A DNA stretch of 64,000 bases from Gossypium raimondii (taxonomy: Eukaryota > Streptophyta > Magnoliopsida > Malvales > Malvaceae): positions 1,488,001-1,552,000 of the forward strand of contig NC_068572.1 of NCBI RefSeq assembly GCF_025698545.1, given 5' to 3'. Below are positions 43,347-53,597 of the stretch, piece after piece. Under the pieces are notes generated by a model, which searched no databases, was not told the DNA's origin, and saw only the letters and a program-made list of their open reading frames with translations. Each line of letters opens with the position of its first letter. Within the stretch, counting starts at the first letter, position 1. A program made the translations under genes and the position numbers.

Positions 43347-45655
43347 TTCTCCCCCACCCATTCTCGCAACGCCCTCGTTGCGACTTCTAAATGACACAAA
43401 CTTGATTCACCTTGGAACTTTCTCGTTGCCTTGTCTTTTTCCCGACTTGTCTTGCGATTGAGTTGTCCCTTCCTTCGGAACCTTTGCCTCGGCTTCCGTC
43501 GCCTCTTAACTTGAACCATTGCACTCGTTGGTACATTTCGTTGGCAAGAAGTCTTCGCTCTAACTTGCCCCAATTTTGACTTGTTCCCATTGGAATCCTC
43601 TGGATTCTCACATCTTAGCTTCGTACTACCTACAGTCCCTCGGTCTCCATGCTTAAGAACTTTTAAAGGGCTCTTACGACCTTGCCAAGCCAACAAGTCA
43701 GAATTCAAATCACTATTAGAGTGTTTGCAATGTACCTTATTCGCAACATTTACTCGTTTCGACTACTTTTGCATCGCTTCTTTCCCCTCAAAGTCCGATA
43801 CACAATCCACCTTCCCCAAAGGTGAAGGCTCCACAGTCGACCTCACAGGTCTCATATCAGTCTCATGCTCCACTAACTTTTTCGAAGGGGCTTTTGTAGC
43901 ATTCTGTTCTATCGAGTTAATGTTTCTCCCATACGAAACATCTTCGACTAGTTGAATTGATGACAACACGTTGGTCCCAACCTTCATATCCCGATGTACT
44001 GGCACAATAATGTGATAATAGACCAGTGACAATATGAATTTGATCAACCCATGGAAATAGAATTGTCTGAATCATGTCAAGGAAGTTTAAGCCAAGTACA
44101 TAACCGTAATCATCTAATTGGATTACCTCAAAGTCTTCCTCGCCCTTCTATTCACCGATTTGTAGCTCCACATTATGAACTACTCTCACAGTTGGAGCCT
44201 CCTCGGAATTTACTGTCTTGATATTCTTATTCAATTTCTTAATCGACAGACCAAACTTCTTTGCAGCTTTTTCTGATATGAACAAGTTTAATACTCCCGT
44301 ATCAATAAGAGCACTCTGCTTCTGACCCGCAATGTTGATATCCATAAACATCAACCCTTCTTCACCATTCCTTTTCTTAGGAATGAGCACCATTGAATTG
44401 ACCCTCTGTGTCTTTCCCTCAATAGGCTTCGTCTCTTCCTTCGGCTCATCTTTCTTTTTAATAGCCGAAATCATCAATTTCTTTAGATATTTTTGTGCCA
44501 TGTGTGGTCCTTGACAAATGAAGCATTTTATCCTCTTTCTCTTATCCCTTGGGTTGTTGGATGCATCTCGTGGTTTCTCATTACCACTTGTGCTATCGGT
44601 ACTGTTGCCATCATCGCTATGTCCCTCTTCATCTTCCTCATGGTTTTTCTCACCATTGCCCTTTTCATTGGGCTTAGACGACTCGAACCTGTCTTTTGTT
44701 GGACCAAGCTTAACAAAGAACTCTGCTTCGGTCATGGCTACAGTAAGTTCGGTGATCCCTTGCCTATGCAACTCGTGCTTTACCCACGGCTTTAACCCAT
44801 CCTCGAACCAATAGAACACTTCTTTCTCGCTCAAGTCAGAGATTTGAAGCATCAACTCGCTAAATACCGGAACATACTCCCGAATAGTGCCTTGTTGTTT
44901 GAGATGACGTAACTTAGCCCGAGCCTCCTTCTCGGTATACTATGGGTAAAACTACTTCTTCAACTCTATTTGGACCTCCTCCCAAGTCCCAATTGTGTTC
45001 CCACCACGTTTCTCATCCGTGGACCGACGATGCCACCATAAGAGAGCCACATCAGTAAAATAGATTGAAGCAGTGTTTACCTTATGGCATCATCCTCGAT
45101 GCCCATCGCTCAGAAGTATTGCTCCGTTTCCTATAAGAAGTTGTCCACATCCCTTGCAGACCTTGCACCTTTGAACTTCTTCGATTTGAGAAGTGAGAAC
45201 ATTCATTGCTTGTTGCTTCGGCCTTGAAGACAACATCCCATTACTTAAAGCAGCTTTGCAAATTGTGAGCTCCCCCTTAAGCTATTCAATTTCCTTCTTC
45301 ATGGCTAACACCATATCCTCGAGATTCTCATCTCTCTCTGCCAGTTTTTCCATAGTGGAATTGACTAATTCATTAATCTTTTCCGCATTGGCACCGAGAG
45401 AATCCAACACAAAATCTCTGAGTTGCTCTTCCATTGAGTCAAACCCATTTGTGTGTCCCTCGACCAACTCAAGCGACTCATTCATGTTCCTTACGGACTC
45501 CTCGAGATTAACCCACTCGATTTCCAAAGTTGTCAGCATGTTTCTCGAGCGACTTACTTTTCTGGCCCTTCCACGGGTTTGCATTGGCTCATTCTGATCA
45601 ACAAATTCTTTCGACATCCCAACAGTGCCTTCGAACCAATAGCTCGGATGCCACT

Positions 45656-46284
45656 TGTCATGGGGTTAAATCTTTCGTCTTGCAATCCGTGTGACCTTAG
45701 GCTGTTCGTTTGCTCCAAACTCGCCTAAGTCAGCCTTTACACCTAAAAGTAAGGATTCCTTTAGAATTCCTTTAAGACACGAGTTTGTATAGCGGAAGCG
45801 ATTGTGCCAAAAGAAGCTACAAATGAACAAAAGAAAGTCAGAGAAAGAATGCATACAAAGTGTTTGAGTAAATGCTCAAAGAATTCTATTACTTTTAAGA
45901 ATTCAACATACAATGGATGAGATACAAATGAGGGGGAGGCTCTCTATTTATAGTTGAACTCTCCCAAAATTAACGGTCAAGATCAAATTACATCGACGGA
46001 TGAGATTAGCCTATCCCTTGATTTTAGGGATTTACAAGATTACATAATATCAAATCAAATCTACAAGATATGATTCCCCTACTTACTAAAAATAGCCTAA
46101 ATTGCCATATCTTCATTACCGGGCCAACTAGGCTTCAATCTGACAGACTTCTCCAATAGTTCTTTGAATTGAGCCAGTTCTCGTAGGTTAAATGTTCCCC
46201 ATCTAATCGATAGACCTCCATGGGACGCATCTTGTGCCATAGTCACGGGCTTTGCACTTTAGCCCTGCAGTTTGGCCCGTGACA
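45656..46284 (-). repeat. 5' LTR of the fossil element
   Basis: Direct repeat of 42724-43346. The inner edge adjoins a tRNA-Met-like primer-binding site on the minus strand. Confidence 0.8.
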
Positions 46285-46439
46285 CAAGCACAATCTAAAT
46301 AAAATGAAGGAAAGCATTAGCGTGTTTAGCATGGATCATAAAAGCTAATTTTCCAGTTGTTGGGTCAACACAATCAATACTTTATTTGCCTTTTTATTTA
46401 GATGAGATTGAGTATAATAAATAATTTTATTTATAAAAA

Positions 46440-47160
46440 AATGGAATAATTACTGAAATTTTAAATATTTTACTTTTTAGGTGAAACTAGATTTAAAAAA
46501 AATAAAAAATAATATTTAGTCTTTAAAATTGATGAAAAATTTCAATTTAGTACCTAGTTTTTATCTCGCATATGTTAGTCTTAGAACTTGACAAATTTTT
46601 CATTTTAATTCGTATGATGGCATGTCACTCTGAGATTGTACCACATCATTATCTACAAAATTATAATCTTAGAGTGCCACATCGTTGTAGATGCCAAAAT
46701 TAAAACATATTGTCAAATTCAGTGACTAATATGAATAAGTAAAAAGTTTAGGGATAAAATTAAAAAATAGAAAAGTGGTGAAGGCTAAGCATTATAAAAA
46801 CCCATGGCAAAACTATGGAATAAGTTTATTTGAGTGTAATAAAATTATTTAAAAAAGTTTTTGAACTTAGTAAATTTTTCACTTTAATCCCCCATGTCGG
46901 TTTTTGAACTTTGCAACTTTTCGCAGTTTTGATATGTATAATCAAGTGGCACTTGTGTCATGTCATCTCTTAAAAGAATTTAGGTGATGATGTGGCATAA
47001 TCTTAGAGTGCCACATCATTATAGGGATTAAAATTGAAAAAATTATCAAGTTCAAAGATTAACATGAACTTAAAAAAAAGTTTTGAGATTACATTAAAAA
47101 ATTGTTAAGTTTAAGGACTGAATGTAGAAAAGTAGTGAAGGGTAGAGGCATTATAAAAAC
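46440..47160 (+). repeat. Direct duplication upstream of the CYP716A gene
   Basis: Two diverged copies (about 46440-46800 and 46840-47160) with a period of about 335-360 bp share AAATTTTTCA.TTTAAT, AATCTTAGAGTGCCACATC, TAGAAAAGT.GTGAAGG and the closing CATTATAAAAACCC. Just after the first copy GGCAAAACTATGGA (46806-46819) resembles the start context of the P450 gene (GGCAAAAACTATGGA). Confidence 0.6.
47151..47159 (+). promoter_or_regulatory. TATA box of CYP716A gene
   Basis: TTATAAAAA lies 63-71 bases before the start codon and is the last element of the second upstream repeat copy. The spacing allows a leader of about 35-40 nt. The same TATA string occurs at the end of the first copy (46791-46800). 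Confidence 0.5.
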
Positions 47161-47221
47161 CCCTTAATGGATGCAAATAAACTTACAAACATAAACTCCA
47201 AAGATTCCAAAGGCAAAAACT

Positions 47222-50200
47222 ATGGAGCATTTCTATATCACCCTTTTGTTACTCTTTGTCTCCTTCGTAACTCTCTCCCTCTTCGTCCTTTTTTATAAAC
47301 ACCGCTCCAATTACTCCGCCGATAACCTCCCTCCCGGTCGGCCAGGTTTACCCTTCGTCGGCGAGACCCTCGAGTTTCTCTCCACTGGATGGAAAGGCCA
47401 CCCGGAAAAGTTCATATTCGATCGCATGGCCAAATACTCTTCCCAAGTCTTCAAAACCAACATCCTCGGTGAACCAGCAGCCGTCTTCTGCGGTGTCGCC
47501 TGCAACAAGTTCTTGTTTTCGAACGAGAACAAGCTTGTTACCGCATGGTGGCCGAGTTCCGTCGACAAAATCTTCCCTTCTTCATTACAAACATCGTCAA
47601 AAGAAGAATCAAAGAAAATGAGGAAGCTATTGCCTCAATTCTTAAAACCAGAGGCTTTACAAAGGTATATCGGAATAATGGACGCCATTGCCAATGAACA
47701 CTTTGCTTCTCAATGGGAAAATAAAGAACAAGTCCTTGTTTTTCCATTGGCTAAAAGATATACTTTCTGGTTAGCTTGTCGGTTGTTTTTAAGTATTGAA
47801 GATCCTCACCATGTTTCAAAGTTTGAAGGACCGTTTCATTTATTGGCTTCGGGTATTATTTCACTCCCCATTGATCTTCCCGGAACGCCATTTAATCGAG
47901 CCATTAAAGCTTCGAATTTCATTCGGAAAGAGCTTTTAAAGATTATCAAGCAACGAAAAGTTGATTTATCGGAAGGGAAAGCGTCGCCAACTCAAGATAT
48001 ATTGTCGCATATGTTGTTGACGAGTGATGAAAATGGACAGTTCATGACGGAAGTGGATATCGCCGATAAGATTCTTGGGTTGTTGATAGGTGGCCATGAT
48101 ACTGCCAGTGCTGCCTGCACTTTCATCGTCAAATATCTTGCTGAGCTTCCTCACATCTACGAGCTCGTTTACAAAGGTAATATTTTTTTTTCCTTCAAAA
48201 CGTGATACATGCTCCACCAATTCCTTCACTGGTGAGTACAGTTTTAATTAAATAATTTATTATATTTGCTAAAAACTCGATTTTCTTTGTCGAAACTAAA
48301 ATACTAATCAATTTTCGATTAATCTATACTCGTTTATTTTTCGGGCTACTCTTTTAATCTGAAGGTTCGTCCGAAATTTGAAAGAGTTTAGGTAAAAATA
48401 TTAAGTTTGAAAAATAGGTTTGGATAAAAAATTGGGTCCATTTAAAAAATGGGTTGGGCTCGGACTTGAACATTCAAGGCCCAAGTCTAACTCGTTTTAA
48501 GTTTATAATATTTTATATTTCGTTATTTTTATATATTATGTAATTTAGAATACATTAGAAAAATAAACCTATATTAAATATATAATACTACTCTAATATA
48601 AACATTAAAATAATTTTAAGATGACTATATAAAAATATTCAATAAATAAAAAAATATTAAATTATTAAATATTAAAATAAAATAAAATAAATATATTTTA
48701 CAACTATGAGTGAGTTTGAGTAAAATTATAAGTCATATTTCAGGTCGAGTCGTATTTGAGCAAGCATAAAGATGTCAACACCATGCTTAGGCCTATCCCA
48801 AACCAAGCCCAGGAGCACATAATTCAACTCATTGATTTGATTAGACAAAAATAGGAAATACAATAATAATAAAGGAAATAAGCCGCTTTTAAATATTTAT
48901 CATTAATAAAATTAAAAATGATAAAAAAAGGTTTATCTTAAAAGTCTTAAAATTTAATCAAGTATCTTAAAAATAAAATATATTTATCTTATTATTATAT
49001 AATTATAATAAAATATATTATAATTTGACTCGAAGTCCGATCCGAAATGCCCCTTTTATATATATATATATTTCTAAAGACCTTTAAGTAGGAGAGAAAA
49101 TTCTAGACACGCCGTTAGATTATCTTCTTCTTCTCTATTTCTTCATCATCTCCCTCCTCCACTTTCACTGATACCGTGTATCAATAATTATAAAAATAAA
49201 AATAATTGAAATTTACGTTAATTTTTAATATAAATAATATAAAAAAGTCTATATATAAGTCAAGGTGCCTAATAGGTTGGTAACGTGAAGAAATTAGAGT
49301 GAAATAAAAAATAAATAAAAACCATACAAGTTTTGAAAATAAATAAGATTTTGTAATTATTTTACGTAAACCCATCAATCTTTTCTCAAGAGATACTTTT
49401 TGAAAAAGAAAGTTCTCTCTTTTCTTTTTCTTTTTATTAAAGTGAATTTTTTATTATTACTTATATTAAATAATCTAAATCTTAATTATCACGAAATGTT
49501 TTATTTCAAGAAATTAACTCATCATTTCACCAACCCTTTGAATTGAATAATACCCACTCACTTACAATACTATACATATAATATTTATAATCGAGTTGAT
49601 ATGTAGTTTTGAACAATTTTATTATAGGTTCTGATTATATCTGTTTTTTTTATACAATATCTAGAACTATCCATAGTCCCTCCCTAATTTTTAAATAGGA
49701 GGATAATGCGTTTTAACACACTCGAACCTACGTCCTCCTGTACTAACAACAATATCGATGCCAATCGAGTTAGACTCAGTTAGCTTCATATTAATTTTTT
49801 TGTTTTAGATTTTTAGATTTATTTTAACAAAATGAGTTTTGTTTTATGGTTTTTAACATTATTTCATGAAATTTCAAAAGCAAATTATAAATATTTCTAA
49901 AAAAATAGAATTTTGAGAACTTTTAAATTATTTTTATATCATAAAAATTAAAATTAATTATATATTAAATAAAAATAGATTTTGGTTCAGTTTTGAAACT
50001 TGCATATCATAAATCGTCCAAACATCCTGATTTTAGTTGGTTTTGAATTTTCAAATATTCTTATTCAGCCCCAATCATAAATCAATCGAATATAAATTCA
50101 GTTGAAAAATAATTAAAACATATTTATTTATAAAATAATAAATAAAATTACAAGAATATTTTACCTTTTATATTTTTATATAAAAATATAAAAATCATTT

Positions 50201-52069
50201 AAACTTATAATAAATCTAAAATATTACACACGTAGGATGAAACTCAAACCTGAAAAATCTTCAAAATTTATTTTTTTCATTTCAATAAAACCCTCATTTA
50301 TTTTTATATTAATTTTTTATAATTCTTTTCACTTATATCATAAATCTAATTATAAATGTTGATTAAGTCCAAATTTAGGACAATTTTTATTTATAATTTC
50401 CAAGTAAATATAAATGTCATTTTCAATAATATAATATAATATAATATTAATATAATGATTCCTTCGCTTGTTATACCCTTCTCTTTTAGTAGCCGGTGAT
50501 TGTTTTACGCGTTTATTTGTGTATGCATGTGTGGTATATTCATTGAGCCGGCAAGAACAGTTTATATAGTTAGAAATAGAACTGTCAACAACCGGATTTC
50601 TTTGAAGTCAACTGCATGATTTTCGTATCGGATCGGGTCAATAATTGGTTAGAGTATCAGTCTAAAAAACGGTTTTAGATTAGTTGAGTAGCGAATCGGT
50701 ATGGACCGATTGAACAGGGTTAAAACACTAGTTGAATCTGGATGCTTTATTTAATAATTATTCATATCGGTTGAATTGGTGGTTGGGCTGGTTCGACCAT
50801 CGGTCCTATTATGAAAACCTTAAATTTTCATAAAAGGTTAATTCAAATACATTTAGGCTAGTTTAGCAAAGCTTTTAAGAAATACTTTTGGGACAAAAAA
50901 TGCTTTTGAGAGAAAAATACTTTTCAAACGCCAAAAATTGGCCAAATACAGAAGCAGAAAATTTGAGCTTTTGTCAAAAAGCGCTTTTTGTCTCTAAGAA
51001 GCATTGCTAAACTAGCCTTTAATCTAAATCTAAAATGATTGGAACTCCGGATGATCTTGAAAATTTTAAAGGATTTGAGCCCAAAATGCCCTACAAAAGT
51101 TTGAAACCTAAACTGACCCGATCAAGATTAATCCGACCTTAAACCAACCATATCTGCCTAATTGATAGGTTTAGTTAAAACGTTTGAAACCTAAATAAAC
51201 CCTTGAAATTTAAACTAACTACGAGTATATTAATCAAATTAGTAATGATTTGAATCTGATTAAATTATGTAATCATATTTAAGAGATAATTTTCAGATTC
51301 CAACACCTATAATCTCATTGATTTTTTTTTTTCTAATTTTATTTTTTGTTGATTTACAGAACAAATGGAAATAGCAAAATCAAAAGCCCCAGGTGAATTG
51401 TTGACTTGGGACGACGTTCAAAAGATGAAATATTCATGGAATGTTGCTTGTGAAGTGCTAAGACTTGCCCCACCACTACAAGGTGCTTTCAGGGAAGCCA
51501 TCAATGACTTCATTTTCAATGGTTTCTCTATTCCAAAGGGTTGGAAAGTAAGTCACTTAATTCATTCATTGGGCCACTTCTAAAAAACTCACTAAATCAT
51601 CAATAAATTTACGTTTTGGTTATCCGACTTTAAATAGTTCAGTGACTAATTTATAAATTTTTGAATATAATTGACCAAAACGTAAACCTACTAATAATTT
51701 AGTAACATTGGGTATAATTTACCCAAAACTCAAAACATATTTACTAACTTTTCATGAATAATTGTACAGTTATATTGGAGCGCAAACTCAACCCATAGAA
51801 ACCCTGAATGTTTTCCAGAACCGTTGAAATTTGACCCGACAAGGTTTGAAGGGAAAGGGCCAGCGCCCTACACGTTCGTTCCGTTCGGCGGCGGTCCTCG
51901 AATGTGCCCGGGCAAAGAATATGCTCGATTGGAAATACTTGTTTTCATGCATAATATTGTGAAAAGGTTTAAGTGGAAGAAATTAGTGGCTGATGAGAAG
52001 ATCATTGTTGATCCCATGCCTATGCCAGCAAAGGGTCTTCCAGTTCTCCTTTATCCGTATAAATCTTAA
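47222..52069 (+). CDS. CYP716A: Cytochrome P450, CYP716A-type triterpene oxidase, 3 exons
   Basis: CYP716A enzymes are ER-bound monooxygenases; many oxidise C-28 of beta-amyrin, alpha-amyrin or lupeol in triterpenoid synthesis. Exons: 47222-48176, 51360-51547, 51770-52069 (1443 nt, 480 aa), GT-AG borders. Residues 1-25 form a hydrophobic anchor ([20 protein letters not shown]), followed by the proline-rich hinge [13 protein letters not shown]. The I-helix reads [13 protein letters not shown] (about 287-299), the K-helix ExxR is EVLR (about 350), the PERF region is FDPTRF, and the haem loop is [11 protein letters not shown] with its Cys near 427. Length and motifs match CYP716A. The first intron is 3.2 kb and full of repeats (48325, 49622, 50856). 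No break is seen. The actual substrate cannot be read from sequence; other CYP716 subfamilies use other terpenes. Confidence 0.9.
48325..48825 (+). repeat. Dispersed hAT-derived repeat in CYP716A intron 1
   Basis: Contains TTGAACATTCAAGGCCCAAG and TTTTAAGTTTATAATATTTT in the family's order, ending near CCAAGCCCAGGAGCACATA. The ends are not sharp enough to call a target duplication. Confidence 0.6.
49622..49790 (-). mobile_element. tRNA-derived SINE copy 3 in CYP716A intron 1
   Basis: On the minus strand it has CTCGATTGGCATCGATATTG (A-box side), AGGACGTAGGTTCGAGTGTG (good B box GGTTCGAGTGT), CATTATCCTCCTATTTAAAA and ATGGATAGTTCTAGATATTG. This is the best preserved of the four copies. Confidence 0.65.
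50856..51017. mobile_element. Small MITE in CYP716A intron 1
   Basis: Left end GGCTAGTTTAGCAAAGCTTTT-like (first 20 bases) and right end inverting to GGCTAGTTTAGCAATGCTT. TTTA occurs on both flanks. It is 162 bp with an AAAGCGCTTTTT palindrome-like centre. Tourist-like by its ends; the short flank repeat cannot settle the superfamily. Confidence 0.6.
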
Positions 52070-52284
52070 ATTATTTTTCAACTTTCATAATTATCTATGT
52101 ACCAATGCAAATGAAGCAATCTTCTTTGCTCTTTTTTTTTTTTTTTGTTTTTATTTTCAAATTTCTGTGCTTGTAATGTTTCTGAATCAGTATATGTGCT
52201 TGTTTATTATAAAAAATTAAATTTATTACTCTTGTTTAGAATTAGATAATGATATTATATTGAGAAAGGACCAAGTGTGTGGTC

Positions 52285-52757
52285 TAGACCTGTTTATGGG
52301 TTGGACTACTCTTCCAAGTTAGAAGGATCGTTCGAAATTTGGGAGGGTTTGGACAAAAATATTAGGCCCAAAAAATGAGCTTTGGCAAAAAAATTAGGTC
52401 CGTTTAAAATATGGGTCGGGCTCGGGCTTGAACATTTAAGGCCCGACCCGTTTTAAGTTTATAATACTTTATATTATGTTATTTTTATATATTATGTAAT
52501 TTAGAACACATAAAAAAATAAAACTATACTAAATATATAATATTACTCTAATGTAAACATTAAATTAATGTTAAAATGACTATATAAAAAAATGAATAAA
52601 ATTATATTAAAATGGGCTTGGGTTAGTGTTTTGCAAATATAGGCAGGTTTGGGTAAAATTTTAAACCCAAATTTCGGGCCAAGCCGAGCTTGGACAAGTA
52701 TAAAATATGTTAATATCATGCTTTGGCCTGACCCAAACCCGACTTATAGCACCTCTT
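52285..52757 (+). mobile_element. hAT-derived dispersed repeat copy with target duplication
   Basis: Begins TAGACCTGTTTATGGGTTGG and ends ..GCACCTCTT. The flanks are GTGTGGTC (52277-52284) and GTGTGGAC (52758-52765), seven of eight identical. It is 473 bp, non-coding, just downstream of the CYP716A gene. Confidence 0.65.
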
Positions 52758-52966
52758 GTGTGGACTAATTATTTTAAAACATTATTTAAAATTTTTAAAA
52801 GAAAATTTATTTTATTGAATGAGTCGGATGTGAATGGGCATTTTACCAAAAAAAACCTTTTTTTTTAAAAAATTACCGAAATTGGCCCATTATTTCATTA
52901 TTTACCGGAATGGTCCATTTTCCGGCAAATCGCGTCCACGTCAGCGCGATGTCAGGGAACGCGTCA

Positions 52967-53014
52967 GGAAATCGCTACCACGTTAGCGCGAGTTGCTGAC
53001 GTGGTAGCGATTTC
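52967..53014. repeat. GC-rich 17-bp inverted repeat in MULE end
   Basis: Arms GGAAATCGCTACCACGT (52967-52983) and its exact complement (52998-53014) around a 14-base loop. It sits in a CG-rich block rich in ACGT and GCGC strings, unlike the AT-rich surroundings. Confidence 0.8.
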
Positions 53015-53129
53015 CTGAGCCATGTAGCGCGTTTCGGGGGACGCGATTTTGCCGTTTTTCCCACGTTAGGTTTTTTCGGCTTTTAGGGCTTAGGGTTCAG
53101 GCTTTTTAGGGTTTTTAGGTCTTGGAAGA

Positions 53130-53505
53130 AATAATTTCGAGTTGACGTTTCTGATCAAATAGTATAAAATCGCTTCTAGCAGGATGCTATTTGAGAAGAA
53201 TTTATGAAATCGCGCCCTCGTGGACGCGTTTTTGCTACAGTAGGTCATGGAAGAAATAAATTTTTTTGACGTTTTTGAGCAAATAGTATAAAATCGCTTC
53301 TAGCAGGATGCTATTTGAGAAGAATTTGTAAAATCGCACCCTCGTGGACGCGCTTTTGCGACAGTTGGTCATGGAAGAAATAATTTTTTTTGACGTTTCT
53401 GAGCAAATAGTATAAAATCGCTTCTAGCAGGATGCTATTTGAGAAGAATTTGTGAAAATCGTGCCCTCATGGACGCGCTTTTGCTACAGTAGCACGTTTG
53501 GGCTG
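53130..53505. repeat. Three tandem 124-bp units in MULE 5' region
   Basis: CTAGCAGGATGCTATTTGAG recurs at about 53176, 53300 and 53424, a 124-base period. Each unit also carries GACGTTT, ATAGTATAAAATCGC and a TCGTGGACGCG-type stretch. They lie just before the transposase start and may hold its promoter (inference). Confidence 0.8.
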
Positions 53506-53597
53506 AGGCTATAAATTAGGCATAAAATGTTCTCAGAATGCATAAGTCACAGCAGAAACAATTTAGAGAGGCTAAGAAGGTTAGAGTTTCAAATATG

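Larger units (their letters stand above)
42724..46284 (-). mobile_element. LTR element fossil (Ty3/gypsy-like), gag and protease only
   Basis: Two similar direct repeats of about 625 bp frame the element: 42724-43346 and 45656-46284. They begin TGT and end ACA, and the outer flanks share CAAG. On the minus strand a purine tract (GGGTGGGGGAGAA) sits just before the 3' LTR. TGGCATCCGAGC just inside the 5' LTR resembles an initiator-Met tRNA primer site. The interior of about 2.3 kb carries remnants of gag (coiled-coil at 45282-45617, capsid and a CCHC-like knuckle CFICQGPHMAQKY) and an aspartic protease (ALIDTGVLNLF). No reverse transcriptase, RNase H or integrase is present, so it is non-autonomous and broken, with several interruptions. 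LTR divergence by hand is about 9 percent, suggesting a few to about ten million years. Confidence 0.8.

Noticed and set aside
43387-45854. Numerous plus-strand frames around the LTR element
   Set aside because: They are reverse-strand shadows of the element's gag and LTR sequence.
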